Source of the DNA: Clostridiales bacterium | GTDB taxonomy: Bacteria; Bacillota; Clostridia; Saccharofermentanales; Saccharofermentanaceae | Length of the DNA stretch: 64,000 bases | Direction of reading: 5' to 3' | Assembly (NCBI GenBank): GCA_017617295.1 | Contig: JAFZWN010000015.1 | Span: 1-64,000 of the forward strand | Shown: one piece after another, positions 1 through 8,922 of the stretch | Layout of the letters: each line of letters opens with the position of its first letter | Position numbering within the stretch: the stretch's first letter is position 1 | The notes under the pieces: generated by a model | Databases searched by the model: none | What the model was told of the DNA's origin: nothing | Seen by the model: the letters and a program-made list of their open reading frames with translations, nothing else | Translations under genes and position numbers: made by a program

Positions 1-265
1 TATTAGAAACAAACTACATATTAATGTAATATATTATAATATAAGACGTTAATACTTTGTTCATAAATAGCCGGTTTTCAGGCGTTTGGAGCGAGGATTT
101 GTAATATTTGTAATGTAAATATGGACACAAAACGAACTTATAAGAAACTTTAATAAATCACCCAGTGTTCAAAAAGACTGAAAATACTAGAAAAATAAGG
201 TAAACTGTGCATAAACCGACTAGTATGTTAGTTCACATTCTGTTAACAAATTTTTAAATTATTTG

Positions 266-294
266 TTGCATTATGAAAATAGGTCTGTTATTAT
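266..294 (+). promoter_or_regulatory. Probable promoter of the surface adhesin gene
   Basis: TTGCAT (266-271) and TATTAT (289-294) are separated by 17 bp, which fits a housekeeping sigma-factor promoter and predicts a leader of about 29 nt before the ATG at 330. A 7-bp inverted repeat, AACAAAT/ATTTGTT (245-251 and 261-267), overlaps the -35 element and could be an operator; this is inference. The AT-rich stretch 1-244 shows no gene or other feature I can support. Confidence 0.5.
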
Positions 295-329
295 TCTACT
301 GAATAATCATTTTTGCCAGGAGGGGAACT

Positions 330-3300
330 ATGTTTGACAGGCTGAAAAAGAGAGTATCCGGAGCACTCGCAGTCTTTTTTGCCGTTGGTTTGCTGATGCC
401 TAACCTTTCGGTAAATGCTTTGACTGAAGAACAGAAGGATCTTTCGAAGGTTCTGGACTTTGTACCGGCAACATCCACTTCACTTGGTACTGCAGGCGGA
501 TTCGGCGTCTTCAGTAATCATTTTACGAATTCCACTCATATGGAGGGTACGATCGCTACTGCTAATCTTACTCTTCACGGTAATGCATTCGGTGTTACTG
601 ATAAGGTAATGCATAATGCGCAGTCTACCAGCTATTACTACTATTTTGAAACTATTACCGGTCAGCCTGAGCACTTCCTTAACTTTGAGAAGGGCGGTAC
701 ATCCGATTCCACATATGCTTCTGTAAGAGAAAATCCCTATGCAATGGTTTTCCCTTCCGATGTTACTTTCGATTACAGTGCAAATAACGGAAACGGTATT
801 ACTATCAGGGACGGTCAGGGATACGAGCTTGGTACGTTCAACAGCGTAACAGATGTTTCCCTTCCCGAGAGGATCATGACCATCGGTCAGCTGAATCCCA
901 GCCAGGTCATCAATTTCGGTTCTGCTTTTGCAGCTCTTTCCGGTTATGCCAATAACTACATGAACTACAGCGATGCAACTCCCATAGTTCTTGCTGAGAA
1001 TACTATTACTGAGATCAATGTTGATTCTACAGGCAACAGAGTTTATACGATCGATTACTCTGAACTTCAGAAGACAAATGCAATGCTCAACATCGTTTAT
1101 GGTGAAGAAGACTCCATCATAATCAATGTTGTTAATATCCCCGGTGAGGCTTCGTTCCAGAACGGCGGTAATGCTATTACATTCAACGGCGGCAGACAGG
1201 ACGATGCCAGAAACGGCGACGGTTCCATGAGCGTTCTCTGGAACTTCGGTTCTTTCGGCGGAAACATCTATGTTGGTGAGCAGATGACAAACGGCGTTAT
1301 CCTTGCCCCCAATGCTAATGTACTGATCACTTCCACTCATGCAGGAAGTGTCATCGCTAACAGCGTTGATAATGTTTCCGGTGAGATCCACCACTCCAGC
1401 TTCAGACAGAGAGAGAATTTCCAGCCTACTCCTACGGCTACAGCTACTCCTACAGCAACAGCCACACCTACGGCTACAGCTACTCCTACAGCAACAGCCA
1501 CACCTACGGCTACAGCTACTCCTACGGCAACAGCCACACCTACACCTGTTCCGCCCACGGCAACAGCAACACCTACACCCGTTCCGCCCACGGCAACAGC
1601 AACACCTACACCTGTTCCGCCTACGGCAACAGCAACACCTACACCCGTTCCGCCCACGGCAACGGCAACACCTACACCCGTTCCGCCCACGGCAACTGCA
1701 CCACCTACACCTGTTCCGCCTACGGCAACGGCAACACCTACGCCTGTTCCGCCCACAGCAACGGCAACTCCTACGCCCGTTCCGCCTACGGCAACGGCAA
1801 CACCTACACCTGTTCCGCCTACGGCAACAGCAACTCCTACGCCTACTCCCGCACTTGCTTCTGCTGACATCAGCAAGCAGAATCTGGGCGGTAATGAGAT
1901 ACCCGGTGCTACACTTATCATTACAGGTGCTGACACAAACGGAAATCTTGTTTCCTTCAGCGAGAGCGATGTAACAATGGGTGATAATGCAACATTCGTT
2001 TCTGACGGAGATTCCCTTGTATTCATATCCGGTACATCCGCTACTACTATCAGTAATCTTGTTGACGGTACATACAGACTTCACGAGGAGACAGCTCCTG
2101 CAGGCTACTATGTAGCTACCGATATAATCTTTACGATAGAGAACGGTATTGTAACAGGCAGCGCTGTAACAGCAGCTACAGCTTCTGAGAACGCTATCGT
2201 TACAATGCTCGACGAAGCGATCAGATACATCAAGAATCCCGAGCCTTCACTTGACATCTCCAAGGTCGATGTTGCAGGTGAGGAGCTTGCCGGAGCTACA
2301 CTTATCCTTACCGGTATTGATACAGACGGTAATACCGTTATCTTCGATCAGGCTGAGTTCGTTCCCGCATCTGATGCCACATTCATCTCCGACGGAGAGT
2401 CACTCATTTTCGTATCGGGTTCTTCCGCTTCCACCGTAAATAAGATCCCTGACGGAACATATACTCTTCACGAGGAGACAGCTCCTACAGGTTATGTAGT
2501 TGCTACAGATATAGAGTTCACGGTTGTAAACGGAGTCGTTACAGGCAGTGCTATCACAGCCGCTACAACAGATTCCAATGCGATCTGCACGATGATCGAC
2601 GAGGCCGCAGTTGTTAATCCTTCTGTTGATATCTCCAAGGTCAATGTTGCAGGCGAAGAGATCGCCGGTGCTACTCTTATCCTTACCGGTACTGATGATA
2701 ACGGTGACGCTGTTGTCTTCAGCCAGGCTGAGTTCAATCCCGCACCTGATGCGGCATTCGTTTCCGACGGTGAGTCTCTGGTATTCGTATCCGGTACGTC
2801 TGTATCTACAGTAAGTAATCTTCCTGACGGTACATATACTCTTCATGAGGAAACTGCTCCTACAGGTTATGTGGTAGCTACAGATATCCAGTTCACGATC
2901 GAGAACGGCGTGGTTGCAGGAAGTGCCATCACAGCAGCCACAACAGATTCCAATGCGATCTGCACAATGCTCGATGAGGCTGAGATCCTTCCTCCCGCAC
3001 TTGATATCTCCAAGGTCAATGTTGCAGGTGAAGAGATCGCAGGTGCCACACTTACACTTACCGGTGTTGATGCTGACGGTAACTCCGTTGTATTCAATGC
3101 TAATGACGTAGTCCTCGGTGATTCCGCAGAATTCGTTTCCGACGGAGATTCCCTGGTATTCGTTTCCGGTACGACAGCTACAACAGTTAACAATCTTCCC
3201 GATGCTACATACATCCTTCACGAGGTTACAGCTCCTACAGGATATGTAGTAGCAACTGATATCCAGTTCACGATCGAGAACGGTGTTGTTACGGGAAGTG

Positions 3301-3749
3301 CTATCACAGCTGCTACCGCTGAGGCTAATGCGATCTGCACGATGCTTGACGAGGCTGAGGTTATCAACCCCACCGAGACACCTACTCCTACACCTACCGA
3401 GGAGCCTTCTCCTTCTCCTACGCCCACACCTTCTGTCGGAAGAACAGTTACAAGTGTTGAGGTTGACGGTACAAGGATCGATCCCACCAAGTATGTTGTA
3501 GAAGAAGATAACTCCGTATCCGTATCCACAGATGCAACGAGAGTTCTCTCCGAGGGCCGCCACAGAGTCGTAGTCAACTACTCTGACGGAACAACAGATC
3601 AGACAACAGTCCAGATCACAGGCGATACTGTTACTGTTGTTGCTACGGGCGAAGTATTTAATCCTACGGATATTATCGTAGCATTCTCGCTCATCGCCGC
3701 AGCCGCTCTGATCCTTAAGCTCAGAAAGAAGGCTTTCGGCAACGTCTGA
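330..3749 (+). CDS. Large surface adhesin: choice-of-anchor A domain, Pro/Thr stalk, four SpaA-like repeats
   Basis: A 1139-residue exported protein. Residues 1-30 form a signal peptide (positive start, hydrophobic core, ending SVNA). About 38-355 resemble the choice-of-anchor A adhesin module, with the late VLWNF, GVILAPNA and GEIHHSSF signatures. About 368-508 are a Pro/Thr/Ala stalk of short perfect repeats. Four SpaA/Cna-B-like beta domains start near 513, 640, 766 and 891, each with an ISKxxxxGxEIxGAT opening and a GTYxLHExTAPxGY core; the last ends near 1010. A second PTPT linker, a small beta domain, a hydrophobic helix (about 1113-1130) and a basic tail follow. No canonical LPXTG is present; VVATGE before the helix is a possible degenerate sortase signal, otherwise the helix is a membrane anchor. 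The start is set by AGGAGGGG upstream of ATG 330. Monocistronic, bounded by its own terminator. A role in adhesion is inferred from the domains; the ligand is unknown. Confidence 0.88.
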   Translation: MFDRLKKRVSGALAVFFAVGLLMPNLSVNALTEEQKDLSKVLDFVPATSTSLGTAGGFGVFSNHFTNSTHMEGTIATANLTLHGNAFGVTDKVMHNAQSTSYYYYFETITGQPEHFLNFEKGGTSDSTYASVRENPYAMVFPSDVTFDYSANNGNGITIRDGQGYELGTFNSVTDVSLPERIMTIGQLNPSQVINFGSAFAALSGYANNYMNYSDATPIVLAENTITEINVDSTGNRVYTIDYSELQKTNAMLNIVYGEEDSIIINVVNIPGEASFQNGGNAITFNGGRQDDARNGDGSMSVLWNFGSFGGNIYVGEQMTNGVILAPNANVLITSTHAGSVIANSVDNVSGEIHHSSFRQRENFQPTPTATATPTATATPTATATPTATATPTATATPTATATPTPVPPTATATPTPVPPTATATPTPVPPTATATPTPVPPTATATPTPVPPTATAPPTPVPPTATATPTPVPPTATATPTPVPPTATATPTPVPPTATATPTPTPALASADISKQNLGGNEIPGATLIITGADTNGNLVSFSESDVTMGDNATFVSDGDSLVFISGTSATTISNLVDGTYRLHEETAPAGYYVATDIIFTIENGIVTGSAVTAATASENAIVTMLDEAIRYIKNPEPSLDISKVDVAGEELAGATLILTGIDTDGNTVIFDQAEFVPASDATFISDGESLIFVSGSSASTVNKIPDGTYTLHEETAPTGYVVATDIEFTVVNGVVTGSAITAATTDSNAICTMIDEAAVVNPSVDISKVNVAGEEIAGATLILTGTDDNGDAVVFSQAEFNPAPDAAFVSDGESLVFVSGTSVSTVSNLPDGTYTLHEETAPTGYVVATDIQFTIENGVVAGSAITAATTDSNAICTMLDEAEILPPALDISKVNVAGEEIAGATLTLTGVDADGNSVVFNANDVVLGDSAEFVSDGDSLVFVSGTTATTVNNLPDATYILHEVTAPTGYVVATDIQFTIENGVVTGSAITAATAEANAICTMLDEAEVINPTETPTPTPTEEPSPSPTPTPSVGRTVTSVEVDGTRIDPTKYVVEEDNSVSVSTDATRVLSEGRHRVVVNYSDGTTDQTTVQITGDTVTVVATGEVFNPTDIIVAFSLIAAAALILKLRKKAFGNV
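1431..1853 (+). repeat. Coding minisatellite in the adhesin stalk (18-bp then 33-bp units)
   Basis: Six near-perfect 18-bp units encode PTATAT and are followed by nine 33-bp units encoding PTATATPTPVP (one with PTATAPPTPVP). Synonymous variation between units (ccc/cct, aca/acg) shows the repeats are not all recent copies. Such in-frame units, being multiples of 3, can change stalk length by slippage or recombination without breaking the frame. Confidence 0.9.
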
Positions 3750-3773
3750 TACGTAAAGGTTCATAAGTAAGAT

Positions 3774-3810
3774 AAAGAGACTGTTCCGCGGATCGGGACA
3801 GTCTCTTTTT
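3774..3810 (+). terminator. Rho-independent terminator of the adhesin gene
   Basis: Stem AAAGAGACTGTTCC / GGGACAGTCTCTTT with a short loop, followed by a T run, 24 bp after the stop codon. Confidence 0.9.
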
Positions 3811-3863
3811 ATGTATCCTGTTTATGGTGGAGGGGGATGGTGGAAGCTGATGTTTCAGGGCAA

Positions 3864-3890
3864 GAAAAAAGGCTCCGATCTCTCGAAGCC
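3864..3890 (-). terminator. Terminator of tRNA-Leu
   Basis: On the minus strand an 8-bp stem (GGCTTCGA / TCGGAGCC, with one G-U pair) with a 4-nt loop is followed by a run of T. It immediately follows the CCA end of the tRNA. Confidence 0.75.
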
Positions 3891-3891
3891 T

Positions 3892-3977
3892 TGGTGCGGA
3901 CTACGGGACTTGAACCCGAACGCCCTCCGGGCACATGATCCTTAGTCATGCCTGTCTGCCAATTCCAGCAAGTCCGC
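3892..3977 (-). tRNA. tRNA-Leu (anticodon AAG)
   Basis: Read on the minus strand: acceptor stem GCGGACT / AGTCCGC with A73, an encoded CCA, anticodon stem CATGA / TCATG around the loop CTAAGGA (anticodon AAG), a long variable arm typical of class II tRNA, and a T arm with GGTTCAAGTCC. The AAG anticodon reads CUU and, if A34 is modified to inosine, CUC. Confidence 0.95.
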
Positions 3978-3994
3978 ATGCATTAAGCTTGATT

Positions 3995-4023
3995 ATTATA
4001 CTTATTACCTGTGGGAGTGTCAA
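3995..4023 (-). promoter_or_regulatory. Consensus promoter of tRNA-Leu
   Basis: On the minus strand TTGACA (4018-4023) and TATAAT (3995-4000) are both perfect consensus with a 17-bp spacer, as expected for a strong stable-RNA promoter. Confidence 0.85.
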
Positions 4024-4049
4024 GTCGAATTTTATTTTATCTTTCCTTA

Positions 4050-4058
4050 TGATATAAT
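4050..4058 (+). promoter_or_regulatory. Extended -10 element upstream of iorA
   Basis: TGaTATAAT is an extended -10 sequence with no good -35 at the right distance. It predicts transcription starting near 4065, about 35 nt before the iorA start. Confidence 0.5.
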
Positions 4059-4098
4059 CTCATGAATTGATGTATTCTTCAAAGGAGAATAATGGCTT

Positions 4099-5865
4099 AT
4101 GAAAGAGATTATGCTTGGTAACGAGGCTGTTGCCAGAGGAGCATATGAGGCGGGAGTGAAGTTTGTTTCATCTTATCCCGGCACTCCCAGTACGGAGATC
4201 ACAGAGACTATAGCAAAATATCCGGAAGTAGCCTGTGAGTGGGCACCTAACGAGAAGGTAGGAGCCGAGGCAGCGATCGGATGCAGTATCAGGGGCGGAC
4301 GCGCTATGACATGTATGAAGCATGTCGGAATGAACGTATGCGCAGATCCTCTTTTTACCGTTTCATATTCAGGCGTTAATGCCGGACTTGTCTTCTGTGT
4401 GGCAGATGACCCGGGAATGCATTCGTCACAGAATGAGCAGGATTCCAGAAACTATGCGAGAGCATCCAAGGTCCCCATGTTCGAACCTTCCGACAGTGAA
4501 GAGTGTAAGGCATATACTAAGTACGCTTTCGAGTTCTCCGAGAAGTACGATACTCCTGTTATCATCAGACTTCACACCAGAGTATCTCACAGCAGGAGCA
4601 TTGTTACGACTTCCGATCCCGAGCCTATTACTATAAAAGAGTATATAAAGGATTCGAGAAAATATGTCATGATGCCAGCAAATGCTATCGGCAAGCATGT
4701 TGTAGTAGAGGACCGTACCAGAAAGATCATCGATGACAGTGATTCCGATCTTAATGTCGGGCTCCATAAGATCGAGATGAACGATACCTCGCTCGGTATC
4801 ATCACTGCCGGCGCTTCCTATCAGTATGTTAAGGATGCCCTCCCGAATGCCAGCGTTCTGAAGCTCGGTATGGTTTGGCCTATTCCCGAGAAGACCATTA
4901 AGGAATTTGCTTCGAAGGTCGACAGGCTTGTTATCGTAGAGGAGCTCGATCCTTTCCTGGAGACCGAGATAAAGGCACTGGGCGTAGCGTGTGAAGGCAA
5001 GTCTCTTTTCACGCTCCTGGGTGAATATTCCGCCAGACTTATCAGATCAGTGCTCTCGAACGAGGCTCTCCCTGAGTCTTCCATCGACACTTCAAAGCTT
5101 CCCACAGCTCCCGGAAGACCTCCGGTACTTTGCGCGGGCTGTCCTCATAAGGGCCTGTTCCTTGCTCTTCACAGATTGAACGTTAATGTAACGGGTGATA
5201 TCGGCTGTTATACACTCGGCGCATTGCCGCCTATGCAGGCTGTTGATACCGTTATCTGTATGGGTGCATCCGTAGGTATGGCTCACGGGTTTGATAAGGC
5301 TACTGACGGTGAGGCTTCGAGAAATACCGTCGGCGTTATCGGTGATTCCACATTCCTTCACTCGGGTATCACGAACCTTATGAACGCCGTATATAACGGA
5401 AGCTCCATGACACTCATTATCCTTGATAATTCCATCACGGGAATGACGGGACACCAGCAGAATCCTTCAACAGGAAAGAATATCAGGCTTGAGGCCGCTC
5501 CCGCTGTTTCTCTTGAACTTCTTTGCGAGAGCGTCGGAGTTTCAAAGGAAGCGATCAGGGTAGTAGATCCCGTTGAGACCTACGAGTGTGAGAAGATCGT
5601 CAAGGAAGAACTTGCGCGCGACGCCGTCTCGGTCATCATCGCGAGAAGGCCCTGCGCTCTCATCCCTACGGGAAGAGCCGTTAAGGGGATCAATGTCGGG
5701 GTCGATTACGAGAAGTGCAAGAAGTGCGGCGCCTGCGGCAGGATAATGTGTCCCGCTCTTATCATGGGCAAGGACAGGATGCCGGTCGTTGATACCGAGA
5801 CCTGCAATAATTGCGGTCTCTGCGTAAATGTATGTAAGTTCGGCGCACTTTCTAAGGGGGAGTAA
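4099..5865 (+). CDS. iorA: Indolepyruvate:ferredoxin oxidoreductase, alpha subunit
   Basis: The 588-residue alpha subunit oxidatively decarboxylates aryl pyruvates (from aromatic amino acid transamination) to aryl-acetyl-CoA and reduces ferredoxin; it works in the cytoplasm with IorB. The N-terminal pyrimidine-binding region has SSYPGTPSTEI. The thiamine-diphosphate region includes GDIGCYTLG, MGASVGMAHG and GDSTFLHSG...LDNSITGMTG. The C-terminus has two ferredoxin-type 4Fe-4S motifs, CKKCGACGRIMCP and CNNCGLCVNVCK, both intact. The length is near the usual 580-620. ATG 4099 lies 11 nt after AAAGGAG; an earlier ATG at 4092 is out of frame. The 4-nt gap to iorB indicates one operon. Confidence 0.93.
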   Translation: MKEIMLGNEAVARGAYEAGVKFVSSYPGTPSTEITETIAKYPEVACEWAPNEKVGAEAAIGCSIRGGRAMTCMKHVGMNVCADPLFTVSYSGVNAGLVFCVADDPGMHSSQNEQDSRNYARASKVPMFEPSDSEECKAYTKYAFEFSEKYDTPVIIRLHTRVSHSRSIVTTSDPEPITIKEYIKDSRKYVMMPANAIGKHVVVEDRTRKIIDDSDSDLNVGLHKIEMNDTSLGIITAGASYQYVKDALPNASVLKLGMVWPIPEKTIKEFASKVDRLVIVEELDPFLETEIKALGVACEGKSLFTLLGEYSARLIRSVLSNEALPESSIDTSKLPTAPGRPPVLCAGCPHKGLFLALHRLNVNVTGDIGCYTLGALPPMQAVDTVICMGASVGMAHGFDKATDGEASRNTVGVIGDSTFLHSGITNLMNAVYNGSSMTLIILDNSITGMTGHQQNPSTGKNIRLEAAPAVSLELLCESVGVSKEAIRVVDPVETYECEKIVKEELARDAVSVIIARRPCALIPTGRAVKGINVGVDYEKCKKCGACGRIMCPALIMGKDRMPVVDTETCNNCGLCVNVCKFGALSKGE

Positions 5866-5869
5866 TAAT

Positions 5870-6463
5870 ATGAGTCTTGAAGCTTCTATAGTCCTTGCCG
5901 GAGTCGGCGGACAGGGAACACTTATCGCAGGTAAGCTTTTGGGTATCCTGGCCATGAAGATGGGCCTCGACGTAAAAGTATCCGAAGTACACGGAATGAG
6001 CCAGAGAGGCGGTTCCGTAATCACATATGTAAAGATCGCTCCTCAGGTGCATTCACCGATCATCGAAGAGGGAACGGCTGACTTTATCCTCTCTTTCGAG
6101 CAGGTCGAGGCAGTCAGATGGGCATCTCTTCTTAAGAAGGGCGGCGTCATGATCGTCAATTCCCAGCAGATCGAGTCGCTTCCCGTCCTGATGGGACAGA
6201 CTGAGTATCCCGATAATGTTATAGATGCGCTGAAGGATGCGGCTGACCCCGAGGCTAAGATCGTCGAGATCGATGCTCTGTCACTGGCTCTTGAGACAGG
6301 TACGTCAAAGGCCGTCAACATCGTAATGCTCGGCGCACTTTCGAATTATCTCGGAGTGGATGAGGCGCTGTGGAAAGAATCCATCGAGGAGGCTTTCTCT
6401 GCCAAGCCCAAGACTATCCCCGGTAACCTGTCGGCTTTCGAAAAGGGCAGGAGCAACGGCTGA
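5870..6463 (+). CDS. iorB: Indolepyruvate:ferredoxin oxidoreductase, beta subunit
   Basis: The gamma-type (pyruvate ferredoxin oxidoreductase catalytic-like) domain partner of IorA, 197 residues. It opens with the characteristic GVGGQGTLIAGKLLG and has the family's EVHGMSQRGGSV signature. The start ATG 5870 follows AAGGGGGAG and the iorA stop by 4 nt; a longer in-frame extension starting at 5828 would overlap iorA and has no homology. A good terminator follows, so iorAB is a two-gene unit. Confidence 0.92.
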   Translation: MSLEASIVLAGVGGQGTLIAGKLLGILAMKMGLDVKVSEVHGMSQRGGSVITYVKIAPQVHSPIIEEGTADFILSFEQVEAVRWASLLKKGGVMIVNSQQIESLPVLMGQTEYPDNVIDALKDAADPEAKIVEIDALSLALETGTSKAVNIVMLGALSNYLGVDEALWKESIEEAFSAKPKTIPGNLSAFEKGRSNG

Positions 6464-6492
6464 TCCTAGGGCTCAACAGCAGATCATAACGT

Positions 6493-6522
6493 GACGGTCC
6501 TGCGTAAAGGACCGTCTTTTTT
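6493..6522 (+). terminator. Terminator of iorAB
   Basis: Stem GACGGTCC / GGACCGTC with loop TGCGTAAA, followed by TTTTTT. Confidence 0.92.
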
Positions 6523-6615
6523 GTGAAGAGCTGTTATATACAGATTATTTACACTGTTGAACGTTTCTTTGGATTATAATCAGGATGATATGAAATAATG
6601 AGCGAGGGAATAACT

Positions 6616-8010
6616 ATGGAAGATTTTGCACAGATCCTGAAACACTACAAGACCAAGACATGCATTCTTTCCGTTTCCAAAAATCCGGACGGCACATACG
6701 GTAATATACGTGTTGTAGAGGGCAATAAGGCTCACTATGAAGATATCGCCGGCATAACGGGTCATCCTTTTGAGCCCGGATGTCCTTATGAGATGTGTTT
6801 TCCGAAAGATATGAATTTCGAGGACTTCACGATCAGGTGCGCCATCGGCGGTCAGCCTATGCATACATATGTCAATCTGTATCAGATGGGATTGTGGCTC
6901 AATATGTTCATGATCCCCTTTGAGTCAGACGATGAGGATACGGGATACTGTATTTATTCTTATGACGTAGCTCCGCGTGCCGATGAGGAAAAGATGACCG
7001 ATCTGTCTGTAGAGACTTATTCAAAAGTGTTGCAGACTTGCGTTAAGCTTCGGGGCACCGAAGAGTTTTCCAAAGTGATAAACGAAGTTGTGGATGACCT
7101 TCGGGTCATGTGCGAATCCGATCACTGCGCGATCATGATCTTTGATCACGAGAAGGAGCAGTGCAGTGCCCTTGCCGAATCGCTTAATGAGGGTTCGGAA
7201 CTTGAGCCCCTGCAGAAATACCTTAACCGCGATTTTTATAAGATGGCGGAAAACTGGGAGAATACGCTTGCCGGCAGTACATGCGTGATAATCAAGAATG
7301 AGCAGGATATGGAAGAACTGAAAAGAAGGGATCCCGTGTGGCACGATGCTCTCAAGGGTGCAGGTATTAACTCGGTCGTGCTTTTCCCGTTAAAGCACGG
7401 TGAGGAGCTGCTGGGTTATATCTGGGCTCTCAATTTCAATTCCGACAATACCGTCAAGATCAAGGAGATGCTCGAGCTTACGACTTATTTCGTGGCTTCG
7501 GAGGTAGCCAATCATCTTCTTGTGAAGCGTATGGAGATCCTGAGTACGATCGATCTTCTTACGGGGACGATGAACCGCAATACCATGAACAACAGGATCG
7601 ATGACATAATCTCAGGAAAGACCCGGCTCCGTGAGCCGTTTGCCGTTGTCTTTACAGACCTTAACGGCCTTAAGATGGTCAATGACACCCGGGGGCATAA
7701 TAACGGTGACAACATGATAAAGGATGCAGCCAATATTATCAGCGATGTATTCCTCGACTCCGAGATCTACCGTGCAGGCGGTGATGAGTTTATGGTCATT
7801 GCCGAGAATATCACTCCCAAGGAACTGTCGCTCAAGATAACGGAACTTCAGTTCAGGTCTAGCAAGTCCGATAACGTAAGACTTGCCATAGGAGCGGTCA
7901 GCAGTGTCGATGAACCCGATATCATAAGCGCCATGCGCATCGCCGATCAGTTCATGTATGCCGACAAGGATAAGTATTATAAGGCACACCCGGAACTGAG
8001 GTACAGATAG
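6616..8010 (+). CDS. GAF-GGDEF protein, probable diguanylate cyclase
   Basis: A 464-residue cytoplasmic signalling protein. The N-terminal ~130 residues are not recognised (possibly PAS-like). A GAF-like segment follows (around CAIMIFD and the SVVLFPLKHGEELLGYI strand), then a C-terminal GGDEF domain with DLLTGTMNRN, FTDLNGLKMVND and an intact GGDEF active site near residue 388, so c-di-GMP synthesis is likely. No RxxD inhibitory site is visible ahead of GGDEF. I chose ATG 6616 because GAGGGA lies 6 nt before it, and a TATAAT at 6575-6580 would put the transcript start near 6587; ATG 6598 in the same frame remains possible. Single gene after the iorAB terminator; the signal sensed is unknown. 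Confidence 0.85.
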   Translation: MEDFAQILKHYKTKTCILSVSKNPDGTYGNIRVVEGNKAHYEDIAGITGHPFEPGCPYEMCFPKDMNFEDFTIRCAIGGQPMHTYVNLYQMGLWLNMFMIPFESDDEDTGYCIYSYDVAPRADEEKMTDLSVETYSKVLQTCVKLRGTEEFSKVINEVVDDLRVMCESDHCAIMIFDHEKEQCSALAESLNEGSELEPLQKYLNRDFYKMAENWENTLAGSTCVIIKNEQDMEELKRRDPVWHDALKGAGINSVVLFPLKHGEELLGYIWALNFNSDNTVKIKEMLELTTYFVASEVANHLLVKRMEILSTIDLLTGTMNRNTMNNRIDDIISGKTRLREPFAVVFTDLNGLKMVNDTRGHNNGDNMIKDAANIISDVFLDSEIYRAGGDEFMVIAENITPKELSLKITELQFRSSKSDNVRLAIGAVSSVDEPDIISAMRIADQFMYADKDKYYKAHPELRYR

Positions 8011-8015
8011 GTCTG

Positions 8016-8855
8016 TTATCTTGTCCTCTCGTAGAAGAACATGAACTGCTGCATTATCCCTGCGGTATCAGGGTAGGGGCTGCAGTCAAAGGAGCCGCCG
8101 TAGTAGCGGTCCTGGATCCGCTGTATCCATACGTCGACAGGGAAGCGGCCTGTCCTGTGAAACGCGAAGAGCATCGCGCAGTTGGCAACCTTTGTCCCGA
8201 CTCCGTACATTCCCGTAAGAAGGTCGAAAAGGCGGCCGTCATCGGCTTGTTCCAGCATTTCTTCCGTAAGCTTTCCGCTTTGAAAGTCTCGGCATGCGGC
8301 GATCACATAAGGGAGCCGGTATCCCAGACCGGCATCGTCCAGCTCACCGGCGTGCTCCAGTATCTGTGATGCCGTCGGGAAGGCGTAGTATTCACTTTCG
8401 GAAGGTTCGATAAAAGGCTCCGGAAGAGAAGGCGCTTTGATCGTATCTCCCGCGATCTTACAGATACGGTTGACACAGGTGGTGATCGACGGGATAGACC
8501 GCCTCTGGGATATGATATAGCTTATTACAGTCTCGAATATGTCCTGGCGGAGTATCCTGATGCCGCGTCCGTATTCGGCAGCCTCATGAAGGTAAGTATC
8601 TTCGGCGCATATTGACTTCTCTATAGCTTTATAATCGGTATCAAGATCGAAATAGTCCTTCCAGATCTCTTCGAATTCTTCGGGACTGCACGAGAAAGCA
8701 AACTTTCCGCCGCCAAGAGACGCGATCTGAAGATATCTTCTCTTAGCGACCAGCTCAGTGTGCGTACCATCAAGGGACCTGATCCTGAAGGCCTGACCGC
8801 TGAGGGCGATCTTTAGCGGGTCAAAATACCCGTCCTGCAAAGTTTTTACGGTCAT
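8016..8855 (-). CDS. ogg: OGG1-type 8-oxoguanine DNA glycosylase
   Basis: A 279-residue base-excision repair enzyme of the OGG1 family, which removes 8-oxoguanine from DNA. The N-terminal OGG domain has SGQAFRIRSLDG. The helix-hairpin-helix/GPD core contains ISQRRSIPSI, then GVGTKVANC with the catalytic Lys and PVDVW with the catalytic Asp. ATG 8855 is preferred: GAGGT lies 9 nt upstream and the family N-terminus begins about there. An upstream in-frame ATG at 8924 adds 23 residues without homology and would overlap metF. Divergent from metF; the two promoter regions must overlap. Confidence 0.85.
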   Translation of the reverse strand: MTVKTLQDGYFDPLKIALSGQAFRIRSLDGTHTELVAKRRYLQIASLGGGKFAFSCSPEEFEEIWKDYFDLDTDYKAIEKSICAEDTYLHEAAEYGRGIRILRQDIFETVISYIISQRRSIPSITTCVNRICKIAGDTIKAPSLPEPFIEPSESEYYAFPTASQILEHAGELDDAGLGYRLPYVIAACRDFQSGKLTEEMLEQADDGRLFDLLTGMYGVGTKVANCAMLFAFHRTGRFPVDVWIQRIQDRYYGGSFDCSPYPDTAGIMQQFMFFYERTR

Positions 8856-8856
8856 C

Positions 8857-8886
8857 GTGACATTACCTCGGACAACAGTGTATAAT
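8857..8886 (+). promoter_or_regulatory. Probable metF promoter
   Basis: GTGACA (8857-8862) and a perfect TATAAT (8881-8886) are spaced 18 bp apart, giving a leader of about 30 nt before metF. Confidence 0.6.
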
Positions 8887-8922
8887 CTTAAATCAGTATA
8901 ATCATTTTCGGTGAGGTTTGCC

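Noticed and set aside
480-3764. Long minus-strand open frames opposite the adhesin gene
   Set aside because: They are shadows produced by the codon bias and repeats of the adhesin. They lack ribosome-binding sites and have extreme composition (poly Cys/Arg).
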